A stretch of 64,000 nt of DNA from Streptococcus suis (lineage in GTDB: Bacteria; Bacillota; Bacilli; Lactobacillales; Streptococcaceae). The stretch's first letter is position 1. Each line of letters opens with the position of its first letter. The DNA is taken from contig CP025095.1 of NCBI GenBank assembly GCA_002831545.1, positions 806,001 to 870,000 of the forward strand. Reading direction: 5' to 3'. The translations under genes and the position numbers were made by a program. Below, in pieces: positions 52,566 through 61,442 of this stretch. The notes under the pieces are model-generated. The model was given only the letters and a program-made list of their open reading frames with translations. It had not been told where the DNA came from and made no database searches.

Positions 52566-54311
52566 ATGTATCAAACGAAACTAGAAAATTGGCTGGAAAA
52601 GTATTCTTATTTACCCTATTTAGTGTTAGTGATATGGTCAATCATTTTTGCGTGTCTATCCATATTTGTAATCAATGCTTATGAAGGTTCTTATGATTTT
52701 GATTTCCATTTGACGAGGCTAGTCGGTCTGGCTCAGTCCATTTCTCATGGGGAATGGCTACCTAGTTTGAATCAGCTTTTTTCCTATGGAACAGGTTATG
52801 CATCTGATATGTTCTATGGTAATTGGCAATTTTATCCAGCAGCACTGGTTTATCTTGTAACGAAGAATACGACGATTGCCTATTTTTCGTTTGGTCTATC
52901 GATTATTTTATTGACCACTCTTAGTAGTTTTTACTGTTTTAAAAAACTGAGTCAGAAAAGTCTTGAGAGCTTCTGTCTAGCAGCCATTGTCGCTTGCTTC
53001 TTCCCTGCTTATGGTTTTGGGATGACTATGGCGGTTGGTCTAGCACCAGCCTTGTATTACTCACTATACAAAGTCATATTTAAAGAGGAGTACAATCCCA
53101 TTTTACTTGGTATTATCATTGCCTTGCTGATTCAAACTCACATACTATCAACGCTGGTCTTAGCGATTAGTTCGCTTCTGTTTTTATGCTGCACGATAAC
53201 CAGATGGAAATGGAAGGCATTTATTTCATTTTCTGTGTCAGCTATATTTGGATTAGCTTTGTCAAGTGGCTATATCGTTCAGTATATCGAGCAAATAAAG
53301 TCTCAGCCCTTCTACTTTACATGGATGACTCGCAATTTTCCAGTAGACAATTCCTTGATGTTTCGTGTAAAAGAATCCTTGCATTCTGGTTTCGCACCAT
53401 TAACGAATATATTTGATGCTTGTATGAAGCTAGCCCTGTTTTATTTTTTCTTCCAATTCAAAAGATTACAAGCCGCCTCAAAGTCAATTCTAGGCGTTAT
53501 TGGTTTGACCTACCTTCTGATGTCTGATATTCTTCCGTGGGAAACACATTTGAAATTTACGTTTTTAGGGAGTTTACAGTATACTGAACGACTTTCATTT
53601 TTCTTACCAATCTTATTTTTATTGCTCATTCTGATGGAGTTGGAAAAGAAAGTGATACTAAAGATTAGTGGTGCCATTTTTGCAGTCTATCTTTTTACAA
53701 TTGTCTATCCAACAACGATTTCGAAATTTGAATCCAATCTTCAGATGTTGAGAGATAGAAATAGTCGAATGTATCAAGCTTTTCAAAATCCGCGTGATGT
53801 TTTTCTCAATCCTGTTGGAGATGAGTACTATTCTTTAGACATTGACAACCAAGCAGTACGACAAGAGAGCTTTAAAGAGTTTTCAAATGTGAAGAATCTA
53901 AAAATTAGTGATGTCCAATATGGCTACAATCATCTGAAAATAAGGTTTGAAGTGATGGATGACAGTCAAGTAGCCAGTCTTGTTTTGCCTAACATTTGGT
54001 ATAAGGGGTATCAAGCAACTTATAGCGAGGGAGGAGTAGGTGGACAACCGAGACTGGAAACCGTAAGCAGAAGTTCTGAAGAGCTGGCTAGAATGAAACA
54101 ATTGAAAATGCCAGTCTCATCGGAGAAAACACTAAATAATGGAAAAATATATGTACAACTAGAGAAATCAGGGACGGTAACAATCAGTCATAAAAAGACC
54201 TTCTTACAAGAATTATTCTATTGGGTAGAGTTTATTCTTTGGAGTTTAGTGGGAATAGGATGGCTGGTTCAATCCAGAAAAATTTTCAGAAAATTACGGC
54301 AAAAGTGTTGA
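52566..54311 (+). CDS. PTPS-related multi-spanning membrane protein
   Basis: 581 residues with about ten spans. The start matches the 6-pyruvoyl-tetrahydropterin synthase-related membrane family: YEGSYDFDFHLTRLVGLAQS, ISHGEWLPSLNQLFSYGTGY, YGNWQFYPAALVYLVTKNT. The C-terminal third is a soluble segment with beta strands and a final span. The family has a GT-C glycosyltransferase-like look, perhaps wall or lipid glycosylation; no substrate is known. The T-box promoter -35 overlaps its stop. Confidence 0.75.
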   Translation: MYQTKLENWLEKYSYLPYLVLVIWSIIFACLSIFVINAYEGSYDFDFHLTRLVGLAQSISHGEWLPSLNQLFSYGTGYASDMFYGNWQFYPAALVYLVTKNTTIAYFSFGLSIILLTTLSSFYCFKKLSQKSLESFCLAAIVACFFPAYGFGMTMAVGLAPALYYSLYKVIFKEEYNPILLGIIIALLIQTHILSTLVLAISSLLFLCCTITRWKWKAFISFSVSAIFGLALSSGYIVQYIEQIKSQPFYFTWMTRNFPVDNSLMFRVKESLHSGFAPLTNIFDACMKLALFYFFFQFKRLQAASKSILGVIGLTYLLMSDILPWETHLKFTFLGSLQYTERLSFFLPILFLLLILMELEKKVILKISGAIFAVYLFTIVYPTTISKFESNLQMLRDRNSRMYQAFQNPRDVFLNPVGDEYYSLDIDNQAVRQESFKEFSNVKNLKISDVQYGYNHLKIRFEVMDDSQVASLVLPNIWYKGYQATYSEGGVGGQPRLETVSRSSEELARMKQLKMPVSSEKTLNNGKIYVQLEKSGTVTISHKKTFLQELFYWVEFILWSLVGIGWLVQSRKIFRKLRQKC

Positions 54312-54336
54312 CAAAGTGATTTTGATACCGTATAAT
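54308..54336 (+). promoter_or_regulatory. Consensus promoter of the trpXYZ leader
   Basis: Perfect TTGACA (54308-54313), 17-base spacer, perfect TATAAT (54331-54336). The -35 overlaps the stop codon of the membrane protein gene. Such strength fits a transcript controlled later by attenuation. Confidence 0.88.
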
Positions 54337-54342
54337 CATCTG

Positions 54343-54737
54343 TAATCAGAAGAAGTAGTAAAGCAGCAGTCTTCAGGGAGCCTGTGGTACTGGGAACAGG
54401 TGGCGGAGTTTTATGAAATGGGCTGATGTGCATTTATGTCTATTTTATGACCTCGTTAGTCGGTCTTGCCGTACCACCAGTACTGCCTTCACTCGACTGC
54501 TAGTCCTAAAATGCCCTAAATTCACAATGATTGTTTGCTGTAACTTACTTTGAGTAATCAGCCAAATCAATCACGCAAATGAACTTAAAACAATGATAGT
54601 TCGGTCCGCACACCTTACAGTGCAACTCCTTGTTAGAGGAGATGAGATATGGGAGGATTCTAGACAATTCCCATAAGTGAGGTGGCACCGTGTCATTGAC
54701 GCCCTCGCAGGTTGTTTTTTCCTGCGGGGGCTTTTCC
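54343..54737 (+). promoter_or_regulatory. Tryptophan T-box riboswitch
   Basis: Stem I lies at about 54345-54500 with GGGAACAGGTGG-type AG bulge/apical elements and the specifier loop ATGAAATGGGCTGATG, Trp codon TGG at 54419-54421. The T-box sequence AAGTGAGGTGGCACCGTG is at 54675-54692; its TGGC would pair with NCCA and a G discriminator, as in tRNA-Trp. The terminator is GCCCTCGCAGG (54701-54711) with CCTGCGGGGGC (54721-54731) and a T-run. Uncharged tRNA-Trp should open transcription of trpXYZ. Confidence 0.88.
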
Positions 54738-54892
54738 ATTGTCTTCGTAGAGTGCTTTTATATTGCGTCACGTTCGGCTTGGCTGATTCAAACAGTCCAG
54801 TGGACTGTTTGAAGTCAATGCTTGAAAACGAGGAAGCATTGAGTTATGTCTGCGCCTCCGTTCCTAATCTAAAAGCAATCTACTTTGACAAT
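54738..54892. repeat. MITE-like repeat B between T-box and leader peptide
   Basis: 155 bp with 27-base inverted ends sharing ATTGTC...GTAGA.TGCTTTTA.ATT (54738-54764 and 54866-54892). Inside is the palindrome AAACAGTCCAGTGGACTGTTT and a second hairpin. It has separated the T-box terminator from the structural genes. Confidence 0.75.
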
Positions 54893-54913
54893 TATTAACA
54901 AAATGAGGTAATC

Positions 54914-54958
54914 ATGATGAAACGATGGCGATGGTGGAATAAAATTTTGAAGACATAG
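54914..54958 (+). CDS. Tryptophan-rich leader peptide of trpXYZ
   Basis: 14 residues, MMKRWRWWNKILKT, from ATG 54914 with AATGAGG 7 bases upstream, TAG 54956-54958. Three of 14 codons are TGG. It stands 36 bases before the trpX start, so ribosome stalling on Trp codons could alter access to the trpX ribosome site: TAAAAT (about 54930) can pair with ATTTTA just before CGAGGAG. Too short for chance exclusion by length alone, but Trp density in front of Trp transport genes is telling. Confidence 0.7.
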   Translation: MMKRWRWWNKILKT

Positions 54959-54994
54959 AAATTGGATATTATGTATTTTACGAGGAGAATGAAT

Positions 54995-55996
54995 ATGTTG
55001 AAAAATAAAAACTTACTAGCTACAATTGTTGCCCTTACGGTTATGGTGGTTGCTGCTTTGTTTATGACACAAAAAGAGCAGAGCAATTCATCTACATCAA
55101 CGGAGAAAGTTAAGATTGGGGTTCTTCAGTTCGTAACCCATGATTCACTAGATGAGATTTACAAGGGGATCAAGGATGGACTAAAAGAGGGTGGCTATTC
55201 AACGACGGATAATTTGGACATTGATTTTATGAATGCTGAGGCTGACCAGTCGCAAGTTCAGACCATGAGTAAAAAATTGGTGGACAATGGTAATGAACTC
55301 TTAATCGGTATCGCGACACCAGCTGCACAAGGTTTGGCAAACGCAACGACTGAATTGCCAATTATCATGGGTGCGGTAACAGACCCAGTTGGTGCCAACT
55401 TGGTCAAAGACTTGAAAAATCCTGGTGGGAATATCACTGGTGTGTCTGACCAGACACCAGTAGCAGACGCTGTTTCCCTCATCAAGGAAATCACACCAGA
55501 TGCTAAAACAATCGGTGTGCTCTACTCTTCTAACGAAGACAATTCAAAAATTCAAGTAGCAGAGTTTAAGGCGGCAGCAGAAGAAGCAGGCTATACTGTC
55601 CTTGAATACGCAGTTGCTTCAAGCAATGAGTTGGCATCCACAGTAGAAGTGGCGACCAGCAAGGCAGATGTTCTCTTTACACCAGTAGACAACACAGTTG
55701 CGTCAGCATTTTCAACAGTCGTTTCTGTGGCAAATAAAACTAAAACTCCGATATTCACCAGCGTAGAAGATATGGTAGAAGGCGGAGGTATCGCATCTGT
55801 TACCCTTAGCCAATATGACTTAGGTGTGGCAACTGGTAAGATGGCTGCGAAAATTCTTGATGGTGCCAATCCAGAGGATACACCTGTACAAATCTTTAAC
55901 GAGGGTACCGTTGTTGTCAACCAAAAAGTTGCTAAAGAATTAGGAATTACCTTGTCAGATGATGTGATTAGTAAAGCAAGCAAGGTTATCGAATAA
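54995..55996 (+). CDS. trpX: ABC transporter substrate-binding protein, tryptophan type
   Basis: 333 residues from ATG 54995 (GAGGAGA upstream). One N-terminal hydrophobic segment (LLATIVALTVMVVAALFM) without a lipobox cysteine, so it may stay membrane-anchored. ABC_sub_bind domain: VKIGVLQFVTHDSLDEIYKG, LLIGIATPAAQGLANATTEL, PIIMGAVTDPVGANLVKDLK. Streptococcal TrpXYZ relatives with Trp T-boxes are assigned as tryptophan importers; this T-box supports it. Confidence 0.87.
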   Translation: MLKNKNLLATIVALTVMVVAALFMTQKEQSNSSTSTEKVKIGVLQFVTHDSLDEIYKGIKDGLKEGGYSTTDNLDIDFMNAEADQSQVQTMSKKLVDNGNELLIGIATPAAQGLANATTELPIIMGAVTDPVGANLVKDLKNPGGNITGVSDQTPVADAVSLIKEITPDAKTIGVLYSSNEDNSKIQVAEFKAAAEEAGYTVLEYAVASSNELASTVEVATSKADVLFTPVDNTVASAFSTVVSVANKTKTPIFTSVEDMVEGGGIASVTLSQYDLGVATGKMAAKILDGANPEDTPVQIFNEGTVVVNQKVAKELGITLSDDVISKASKVIE

Positions 55997-56017
55997 GAGA
56001 TAGAGAAAAGGAAAAAT

Positions 56018-56884
56018 ATGATTGTATCAACAGTTTCACAGGCTCTTTTATGGGCTGTACTAGGTTTGGGAATATTCGTTACCTTTCGGATTCTGAATTT
56101 TCCTGATATGACGACAGAGGGCTCTTTCCCGCTTGGAGGAGCGGTTGCTGTTACCTTATTGACGCAAGGAGTTCATCCTATCTTGGCTACTCTAGCAGCA
56201 GTTCTTGTTGGCTGTTTGGCGGGCTTTGTCACAGGCTTGCTTTATACCAAGGGGAAAATCCCCACTCTCCTAGCTGGTATCTTGGTCATGTCTTCCTGTC
56301 ACTCTGTCATTCTATTTATCATGGGTAGGGCAAATCTAGGCTTACTGAATACCAAACGTTTACAAGATTTCCTTCCTTTTTCTGAGCAAGTCAATGGTCT
56401 CTTGCTAGGTCTAGGTAGCCTAGCGGTGGTGATTGGTGCCTTGATGTTCTTCCTCTATACTCGCCTTGGTCAAGCCTTTATTGCAACAGGGGATAATCCA
56501 GATATGGCACGCAGTTTTGGTATCAATACAAGTCGAATGGAGTTGCTAGGCCTTGTTCTTTCAAATGGGATCATCGCTCTTGCAGGTGCCTTGATTGCAC
56601 AACAAGAAGGCTATGCGGATGTGTCGCGTGGTATTGGTGTCATTGTGGTCGGTATGGCTAGTTTGATTATCGGTGAGGTGATTTATGGAAATCTGACCAT
56701 GTTGGAACGCTTCTTGGCTATTGTAGTGGGAGCAATTTTCTATCAGTTCTTAATTTTGGTGGTCATTTCCCTCGGTATCAATACCAGCTACCTCCGTATC
56801 TTCTCGGCCATGATTCTGGCAGTCTGCCTCATGGTTCCTGAGTTGAAAAATAAAGTCTTGAAAGGAGCCAGCCTGTCACGATGA
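56018..56884 (+). CDS. trpY: ABC transporter permease, tryptophan type
   Basis: 288 residues, eight to nine spans of the branched-chain-type permease family: GLGIFVTFRILNFPDMTTEG, LAGILVMSSCHSVILFIMGR, GQAFIATGDNPDMARSFGIN, IGEVIYGNLTMLERFLAIVV. Forms the membrane channel with TrpX and TrpZ. Ends inside the ATPase start (4-base overlap). Confidence 0.87.
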   Translation: MIVSTVSQALLWAVLGLGIFVTFRILNFPDMTTEGSFPLGGAVAVTLLTQGVHPILATLAAVLVGCLAGFVTGLLYTKGKIPTLLAGILVMSSCHSVILFIMGRANLGLLNTKRLQDFLPFSEQVNGLLLGLGSLAVVIGALMFFLYTRLGQAFIATGDNPDMARSFGINTSRMELLGLVLSNGIIALAGALIAQQEGYADVSRGIGVIVVGMASLIIGEVIYGNLTMLERFLAIVVGAIFYQFLILVVISLGINTSYLRIFSAMILAVCLMVPELKNKVLKGASLSR

Positions 56885-57639
56885 AAGCAATTGTTGAATT
56901 AAAAAATGCCACCAAGGTGGTGACAAACGGTTTTGATGAAGAACGTGTGATTTTGGATAATGTCAATCTGACCATCTACCAGGGTGATTTTATTACCATT
57001 TTGGGTGGAAATGGGGCTGGGAAGTCAACCCTCTTTAATGTCATTGCTGGAACCCTACCCTTGACTAGTGGTTCTGTCCATATTCTTGGTGAAGACGTGA
57101 CCAATTGGCCTGCTGAAAAACGTGCTAAGTATCTGGCACGAGTTTTCCAAGATCCTAAAATGGGCACAGCACCACGGATGACGGTGGCAGAAAATCTACT
57201 TATAGCTAAGTACCGTGGCGAGGGACGGGGCTTAGTGCCACGCAGATTGGCCCAACAGACGGAAGAATTTGCCCAGCTTTTGCCGAGAGTGGGAAATGGT
57301 CTGGAAAAACATCTGGATACGCCAGCGGGGCTCCTCTCAGGTGGTCAACGCCAGGCATTGAGTTTGCTAATGGCGAGTTTGAAACAGCCTGAACTTTTAC
57401 TCTTGGATGAGCATACTGCAGCCCTTGACCCTAAGACCAGCCAATCCTTGATGCAATTAACAGACGAATTGATTGAGACCAAGGGAATGACTGCGCTTAT
57501 GGTAACTCATCAGATGGAAGATGCTTTGCGTCACGGTAATCGCTTGATTGTCATGAAAAATGGTCAGATTATTCAGGACCAAACGGCTGAAGAAAAATCC
57601 AAGATGAAACTGGAAGATTATTATAAGTTGTTTGACTAA
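56881..57639 (+). CDS. trpZ: ABC transporter ATPase, tryptophan type
   Basis: 252 residues. Walker A GGNGAGKST, Q-loop VFQDPKMG, signature LLSGGQRQALSLL, Walker B LLLLDEHTAALDP (Glu-His at the catalytic pair), switch VTHQMEDALRHG. The D-E-H form is usual in this family. It powers import. Confidence 0.92.
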   Translation: MKAIVELKNATKVVTNGFDEERVILDNVNLTIYQGDFITILGGNGAGKSTLFNVIAGTLPLTSGSVHILGEDVTNWPAEKRAKYLARVFQDPKMGTAPRMTVAENLLIAKYRGEGRGLVPRRLAQQTEEFAQLLPRVGNGLEKHLDTPAGLLSGGQRQALSLLMASLKQPELLLLDEHTAALDPKTSQSLMQLTDELIETKGMTALMVTHQMEDALRHGNRLIVMKNGQIIQDQTAEEKSKMKLEDYYKLFD

Positions 57640-57670
57640 AGTCTGGAGTAATCCAGGCTTTTATTATCCT

Positions 57671-57699
57671 TTGAATTTTTGGTTAAAAAGCAGTATAAT
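57671..57699 (+). promoter_or_regulatory. Promoter of the ProXp gene
   Basis: TTGAAT (57671-57676), 17-base spacer, TATAAT (57694-57699), 28 bases before ATG 57727. Confidence 0.78.
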
Positions 57700-57726
57700 A
57701 TACTAAATATGTCAAGAGGTGCTGTC

Positions 57727-58212
57727 ATGGATAAATTGGTTTTTGAAAGCTTAGCTGACTTGGGAATGGACTACACCATTGTAGAGCATCCACCAGCTCG
57801 GACAACTGAGGAAGCAGACTGTTACATTGAAGGGCTAGAAGGAGTACGGACCAAGTCCATGTTTCTGACTAATAAGAAAAAGACTGCATTTTATTTACTG
57901 ATCATGGATGACCAGAAGCAGCTGGATATGGACCAGTTTCGTGATTTGGTGGGAGCCAACCGTATTCGGATGGCCTCGAGTGATAGCTTGATGGAAAAAA
58001 TGCACTTGCCTGCGGGTGCGGTATCTGTTTTTGGCTTGTTACATAATGTTGATAAGGATATTCAAGTCTTTTTTGATAAAGAAATCCTTTCTGAACCCAT
58101 TCTAACCTTCCACCCCAATGTTAATACGAAAACAATTTTTGTAAAGACAGAAGATGTTTTGCGTTTTGTAGAAGAGATTGGCTTTTCAGCAACGATTGTT
58201 GACTTGGGGTAA
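57727..58212 (+). CDS. YbaK/ProX-type aminoacyl-tRNA deacylase
   Basis: 161 residues from ATG 57727 (AGAGGTG upstream); the upstream extension covers the promoter and is rejected. MDYTIVEHPPARTTEEADCY, EGVRTKSMFLTNKKKTAFYL (catalytic Lys region), DLVGANRIRMASSDSLMEKM, GAVSVFGLLHN match ProXp/PrdX. It removes wrongly loaded amino acids, typically Ala, from tRNA-Pro in trans. Confidence 0.87.
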   Translation: MDKLVFESLADLGMDYTIVEHPPARTTEEADCYIEGLEGVRTKSMFLTNKKKTAFYLLIMDDQKQLDMDQFRDLVGANRIRMASSDSLMEKMHLPAGAVSVFGLLHNVDKDIQVFFDKEILSEPILTFHPNVNTKTIFVKTEDVLRFVEEIGFSATIVDLG

Positions 58213-58217
58213 CAAAG

Positions 58218-58622
58218 ATGAGAAAATGTTTAGCTATTTGTAGTCTGTTGTGTTGTCTTTTTTTGGTAGGATGTCGGACAGGAGCAGCTTATCAGGCAGA
58301 GATTGAACCGATGGAACAATCAGAATTGTATACGGAAAAAGAGATTGAGGCGGCTATTCTTGTAGTTCAAGATTACTTTGATAAGCATTTTACTGATTGC
58401 CAATTGTTGACCATTGGATACGGTGGCGATGATGAAAAGTTATTTGACGACTGGGCGGAGCACTATGGTGCAGAGGAAGCTATTATCCTAACTTCGTCTT
58501 TTAAGGTAGCAGCTGAGGGTGCAGAGCCCACCTTAGAGCCTAATAGTACTCATACGGATTGGAAATGGATTTTAGTGTGGAATGTTGGTGGTAAGTGGGA
58601 ACATAAGGGACATGGTTACTAA
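58218..58622 (+). CDS. Small lipoprotein
   Basis: 134 residues. Signal peptide with lipobox LVGC (cysteine at residue 19). Mature part about 115 residues: EKEIEAAILVVQDYFDKHFT, CQLLTIGYGGDDEKLFDDWA, EEAIILTSSFKVAAEG, THTDWKWILVWNVGGKWEHK. The pattern resembles small secreted DUF4829-type proteins of Firmicutes, but the family is not certain. Six bases behind the ProXp gene. Confidence 0.8.
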   Translation: MRKCLAICSLLCCLFLVGCRTGAAYQAEIEPMEQSELYTEKEIEAAILVVQDYFDKHFTDCQLLTIGYGGDDEKLFDDWAEHYGAEEAIILTSSFKVAAEGAEPTLEPNSTHTDWKWILVWNVGGKWEHKGHGY

Positions 58623-58633
58623 TGTATATGTAG

Positions 58634-58662
58634 AACTTCGTTGATTTTCAGCGGAGTTTTTT
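58634..58662 (+). terminator. Terminator after the lipoprotein gene
   Basis: AACTTCGTTGA (58634-58644) and TCAGCGGAGTT (58648-58658), then TTTT. It overlaps the next promoter -35. Confidence 0.75.
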
Positions 58663-58689
58663 GTAAATTTTCTTGAAAAAATGTATAAT
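58661..58689 (+). promoter_or_regulatory. Promoter of the RNase J gene
   Basis: TTGTAA (58661-58666), 17-base spacer, TATAAT (58684-58689), leading to a leader of about 180 bases. Confidence 0.75.
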
Positions 58690-58695
58690 AGAAGC

Positions 58696-58878
58696 GATAG
58701 CTATTTAGGTATTTCTATTTAAAAGTTGCGTTGATGGTTGAATATAATTTTGAACCAACGTGTGTCTTTTGCAAATAGAGCTCCGACATAGCAGACTGTA
58801 ATTCGACTTGGGCATCCCAAGGACCGTTGGTAAGAAAAATAAAATGGACACCTGTGGGATGTCCAAAAAGGAGAAAAA
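58696..58878 (+). ncRNA. Structured 5' leader of the RNase J gene
   Basis: The 180-base untranslated leader holds pairings that exclude one another. AACCAACG (58753-58760) can pair with CGTT..GGTT (58729-58739) or with CGTTGG (58825-58830). CATCCC (58813-58818) can pair in TTGGG-CAT-CCCAA or with GGGATG (58856-58861), which also belongs to the GGACA/TGTCC hairpin just before the ribosome site. This could be autoregulation by the RNase; inferred only. Confidence 0.4.
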
Positions 58879-60540
58879 ATGAGTAGCATAAAAATCATGG
58901 CTCTCGGAGGTGTGCGGGAAAATGGAAAAAACCTGTACATTGCCGAAGTGAATGAACATATTTTTGTTTTGGATGCAGGGGCAAAGTATCCTGAGAATGA
59001 ACAGTTAGGTGTGGATGTAGTCGTCCCTAATTTCGATTATTTGGAAGAAAATAAGCATCGTGTAGCAGGGGTCTTTTTATCTCACGGGCATGCAGATGCT
59101 ATCGGAGCGCTTCCTTATCTCTTGGAGAAAGTGAAAGTGCCAGTATTTGGTTCGCACTTGACGATCGAATTGGCTAAGCTACTTGTCAAGGGGAATAATG
59201 CTACTAAGAAATTTAATGATTTCCATGTTATCAATGCTGAAACTGAAATTGATTTCGGGGATTCAGTGGTATCTTTCTTTCAGACGACCCACTCTATTCC
59301 AGAGAGTTTAGGAATTGTCGTTAAGACGGACCAGGGAAACATCGTTTATACAGGTGACTTTAAGTTTGACCAAGCGGCAGATAAGTTTTATCGTACGGAT
59401 TTTGGGCGATTGGCTGAAATCGGTAACGAAGGTGTGTTGGCCCTCTTGTCAGACTCAGCAAATGCAGATAGCAATGTTCAAGTAGCTAGCATGCATGAGG
59501 CTGGGGAGGAAATTCTCAATACGATTGCTGACTGTGATGGGCGTGTTATTGTGGCAGCAGTTGCCAGCAATATTGTACGTATTCAACAGATTTTTGATGC
59601 AGCAGAAGCAACTGGTCGTCGTGTCGTGTTGACAGGACATGATGTGGAAAATATTGTCCGAACAGCGATTCAATTGAAAAAACTTCGTTTGGTCAGCGAA
59701 CGCTTGTTGGTAAAACCAAAGGATATGAACAAGTATGAAGACCATGAATTGATTATTCTAGAAACTGGTCGTATGGGCGAGCCGTTAAATGGATTGCGTA
59801 AAATGTCTATCGGTAGACATCGCTACGTTGAAATCAAAGAAGGTGATCTAGTTTATATTGTTACCACTCCAAGTATTTCAAAAGAAGCGGTTGTTGCTCG
59901 TGTAGAAAACTTGATTTACAAGGCTGGTGGAACGGTCAAATCCATTACAAAAAAACTGCGTGTATCTGGTCACGGCAATGCGCGTGATTTGCAGCTCATG
60001 CTCAACATCATGAAGCCTAGATATCTTTTCCCAGTTCAAGGGGAGTATCGTCAATTGGATGCTCACGCTAAGGCTGCGCTTGAAATCGGTATGTATCCAG
60101 AAAACATTATCATCGTTAAGCGTGGGGATGTCATGGCTTTTGAAGAGGGGGATTTTGTCCATAGCGGAGCGGTTCCTGCTGGTGATGTCATGATTGACGG
60201 AAATGCCATAGGCGATGTTGGAAATATCGTCCTTCGTGACCGTAAGATCCTCTCAGAAGACGGTATCTTTATCGTGGCTATCACTGTCAACCGCCGTGAG
60301 AAGAAAATCATTTCCAAGGCCAAGGTCAATACCCGTGGTTTTGTCTACGTGAAAAAGAGCAAGGACATCTTGCGTGAGGCATCAGAATTGGTGAATACAA
60401 CGGTGGAAAATTATTTTACAAAAGATAGCTTTGACTGGGCAGAGCTTAAGAGTGCTGTTCGCGATGATTTAGCAAAATTCCTCTTTGACCAAACTAAACG
60501 TCGCCCAGCTATTTTACCGGTGATTATGGAAGTGAAATAG
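58879..60540 (+). CDS. rnjB: Ribonuclease J (J2-like paralogue)
   Basis: 553 residues: beta-lactamase/beta-CASP/RMMBL and C-terminal domain. The metal motif reads SHGHADAIGALPYL (about residues 73-86): the His of HxHxDH is replaced by Ala, as in streptococcal RNase J2, the less active partner of J1. Other marks: TTHSIPESLGIVVKTDQGNI, YTGDFKFDQ, LLSDSANADS, VRVSGHGNARDLQLM-type end motif. It degrades and matures RNA with J1. J1 versus J2 is judged by that motif. Confidence 0.85.
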   Translation: MSSIKIMALGGVRENGKNLYIAEVNEHIFVLDAGAKYPENEQLGVDVVVPNFDYLEENKHRVAGVFLSHGHADAIGALPYLLEKVKVPVFGSHLTIELAKLLVKGNNATKKFNDFHVINAETEIDFGDSVVSFFQTTHSIPESLGIVVKTDQGNIVYTGDFKFDQAADKFYRTDFGRLAEIGNEGVLALLSDSANADSNVQVASMHEAGEEILNTIADCDGRVIVAAVASNIVRIQQIFDAAEATGRRVVLTGHDVENIVRTAIQLKKLRLVSERLLVKPKDMNKYEDHELIILETGRMGEPLNGLRKMSIGRHRYVEIKEGDLVYIVTTPSISKEAVVARVENLIYKAGGTVKSITKKLRVSGHGNARDLQLMLNIMKPRYLFPVQGEYRQLDAHAKAALEIGMYPENIIIVKRGDVMAFEEGDFVHSGAVPAGDVMIDGNAIGDVGNIVLRDRKILSEDGIFIVAITVNRREKKIISKAKVNTRGFVYVKKSKDILREASELVNTTVENYFTKDSFDWAELKSAVRDDLAKFLFDQTKRRPAILPVIMEVK

Positions 60541-60554
60541 AGTTTTATAAATGC

Positions 60555-60584
60555 AAAGAGCCGAGGGAAACTCAGGCTCTTTAC
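60555..60584 (+). terminator. Hairpin after the RNase J gene
   Basis: AAAGAGCCGAG and CTCAGGCTCTTT pair around GGAAA, with a short T-run only. Weak terminator or operon processing site before the esterase. Confidence 0.5.
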
Positions 60585-60600
60585 CATAAGGAGAAGATTT

Positions 60601-61377
60601 ATGGCAATAATGAAAATTGAATACCACTCAGAAGCTCTAGATATGTCTAGACAGGTTACGGTTTTATATCCAGATAGCAATCGTGTGGAAAATCCCGATG
60701 ACAACGATATTCCTGTCCTATATCTTTTGCACGGCATGGGAGGCAATCAGGATTCCTGGCTGAATCGTTCTACAGTGGAACGATTGGTTCGTTATACCAA
60801 TCTTATCGTGGTTATGGTCAATACAGATAAAGGCTGGTATACCAATACCACTTACGGTATGAATTACTTCGATGCCATTGCAGTAGAGTTACCTCAAATT
60901 CTCAAACGATTTTTCCCAAATATGTCTGACAAGCGGGAGAAGAATTTTATCACTGGTTTGTCTATGGGGGGGTATGGGACCTTCAAGATTGCCATGCTGA
61001 CCAATCGTTTTTCACATGCAGCTTCGCTTTCAGGCGCATTGTATTTTGATTTTGATAATCCAGCGGCAGCAGAATTGGGAAGTCCTTCGTATTGGCAAGG
61101 AGTATTTGGTGACATTTCTGATAAACAGAATCCAAATAATTTGTTAGAAATTGCTAAACAATCCGATAAAAAGACCAAGTTTTATGCCTGGTGTGGTGAG
61201 GAGGATTTTCTCTTTGAGGGGCATCAAAAAGCAGTTCGAGAGTTGGAAGAGCAGGGATTTGATATAGAGGCTAGTTATGGGCCAGGTAAACATGAGTGGT
61301 ATTACTGGAATCAGCAGATTGAGAAAGTATTGGCTTGGTTGCCAATTGATTTCAAATTGGAAGAAAGACTGTCCTAG
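60601..61377 (+). CDS. Esterase (EstA/FGH-like alpha/beta hydrolase)
   Basis: 258 residues. Oxyanion and nucleophile: [34 protein letters not shown] (Ser in GxSMGG); Asp in [11 protein letters not shown]; His in [11 protein letters not shown]. This matches the streptococcal tributyrin esterase EstA and S-formylglutathione hydrolase relatives. No signal peptide. Confidence 0.88.
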   Translation: MAIMKIEYHSEALDMSRQVTVLYPDSNRVENPDDNDIPVLYLLHGMGGNQDSWLNRSTVERLVRYTNLIVVMVNTDKGWYTNTTYGMNYFDAIAVELPQILKRFFPNMSDKREKNFITGLSMGGYGTFKIAMLTNRFSHAASLSGALYFDFDNPAAAELGSPSYWQGVFGDISDKQNPNNLLEIAKQSDKKTKFYAWCGEEDFLFEGHQKAVRELEEQGFDIEASYGPGKHEWYYWNQQIEKVLAWLPIDFKLEERLS

Positions 61378-61442
61378 TTTTTAAGAAAAGTTTCAGAGAT
61401 TACGGCTATACTAAAACCTATTTCTAGAAAGAGGTATAGTCT

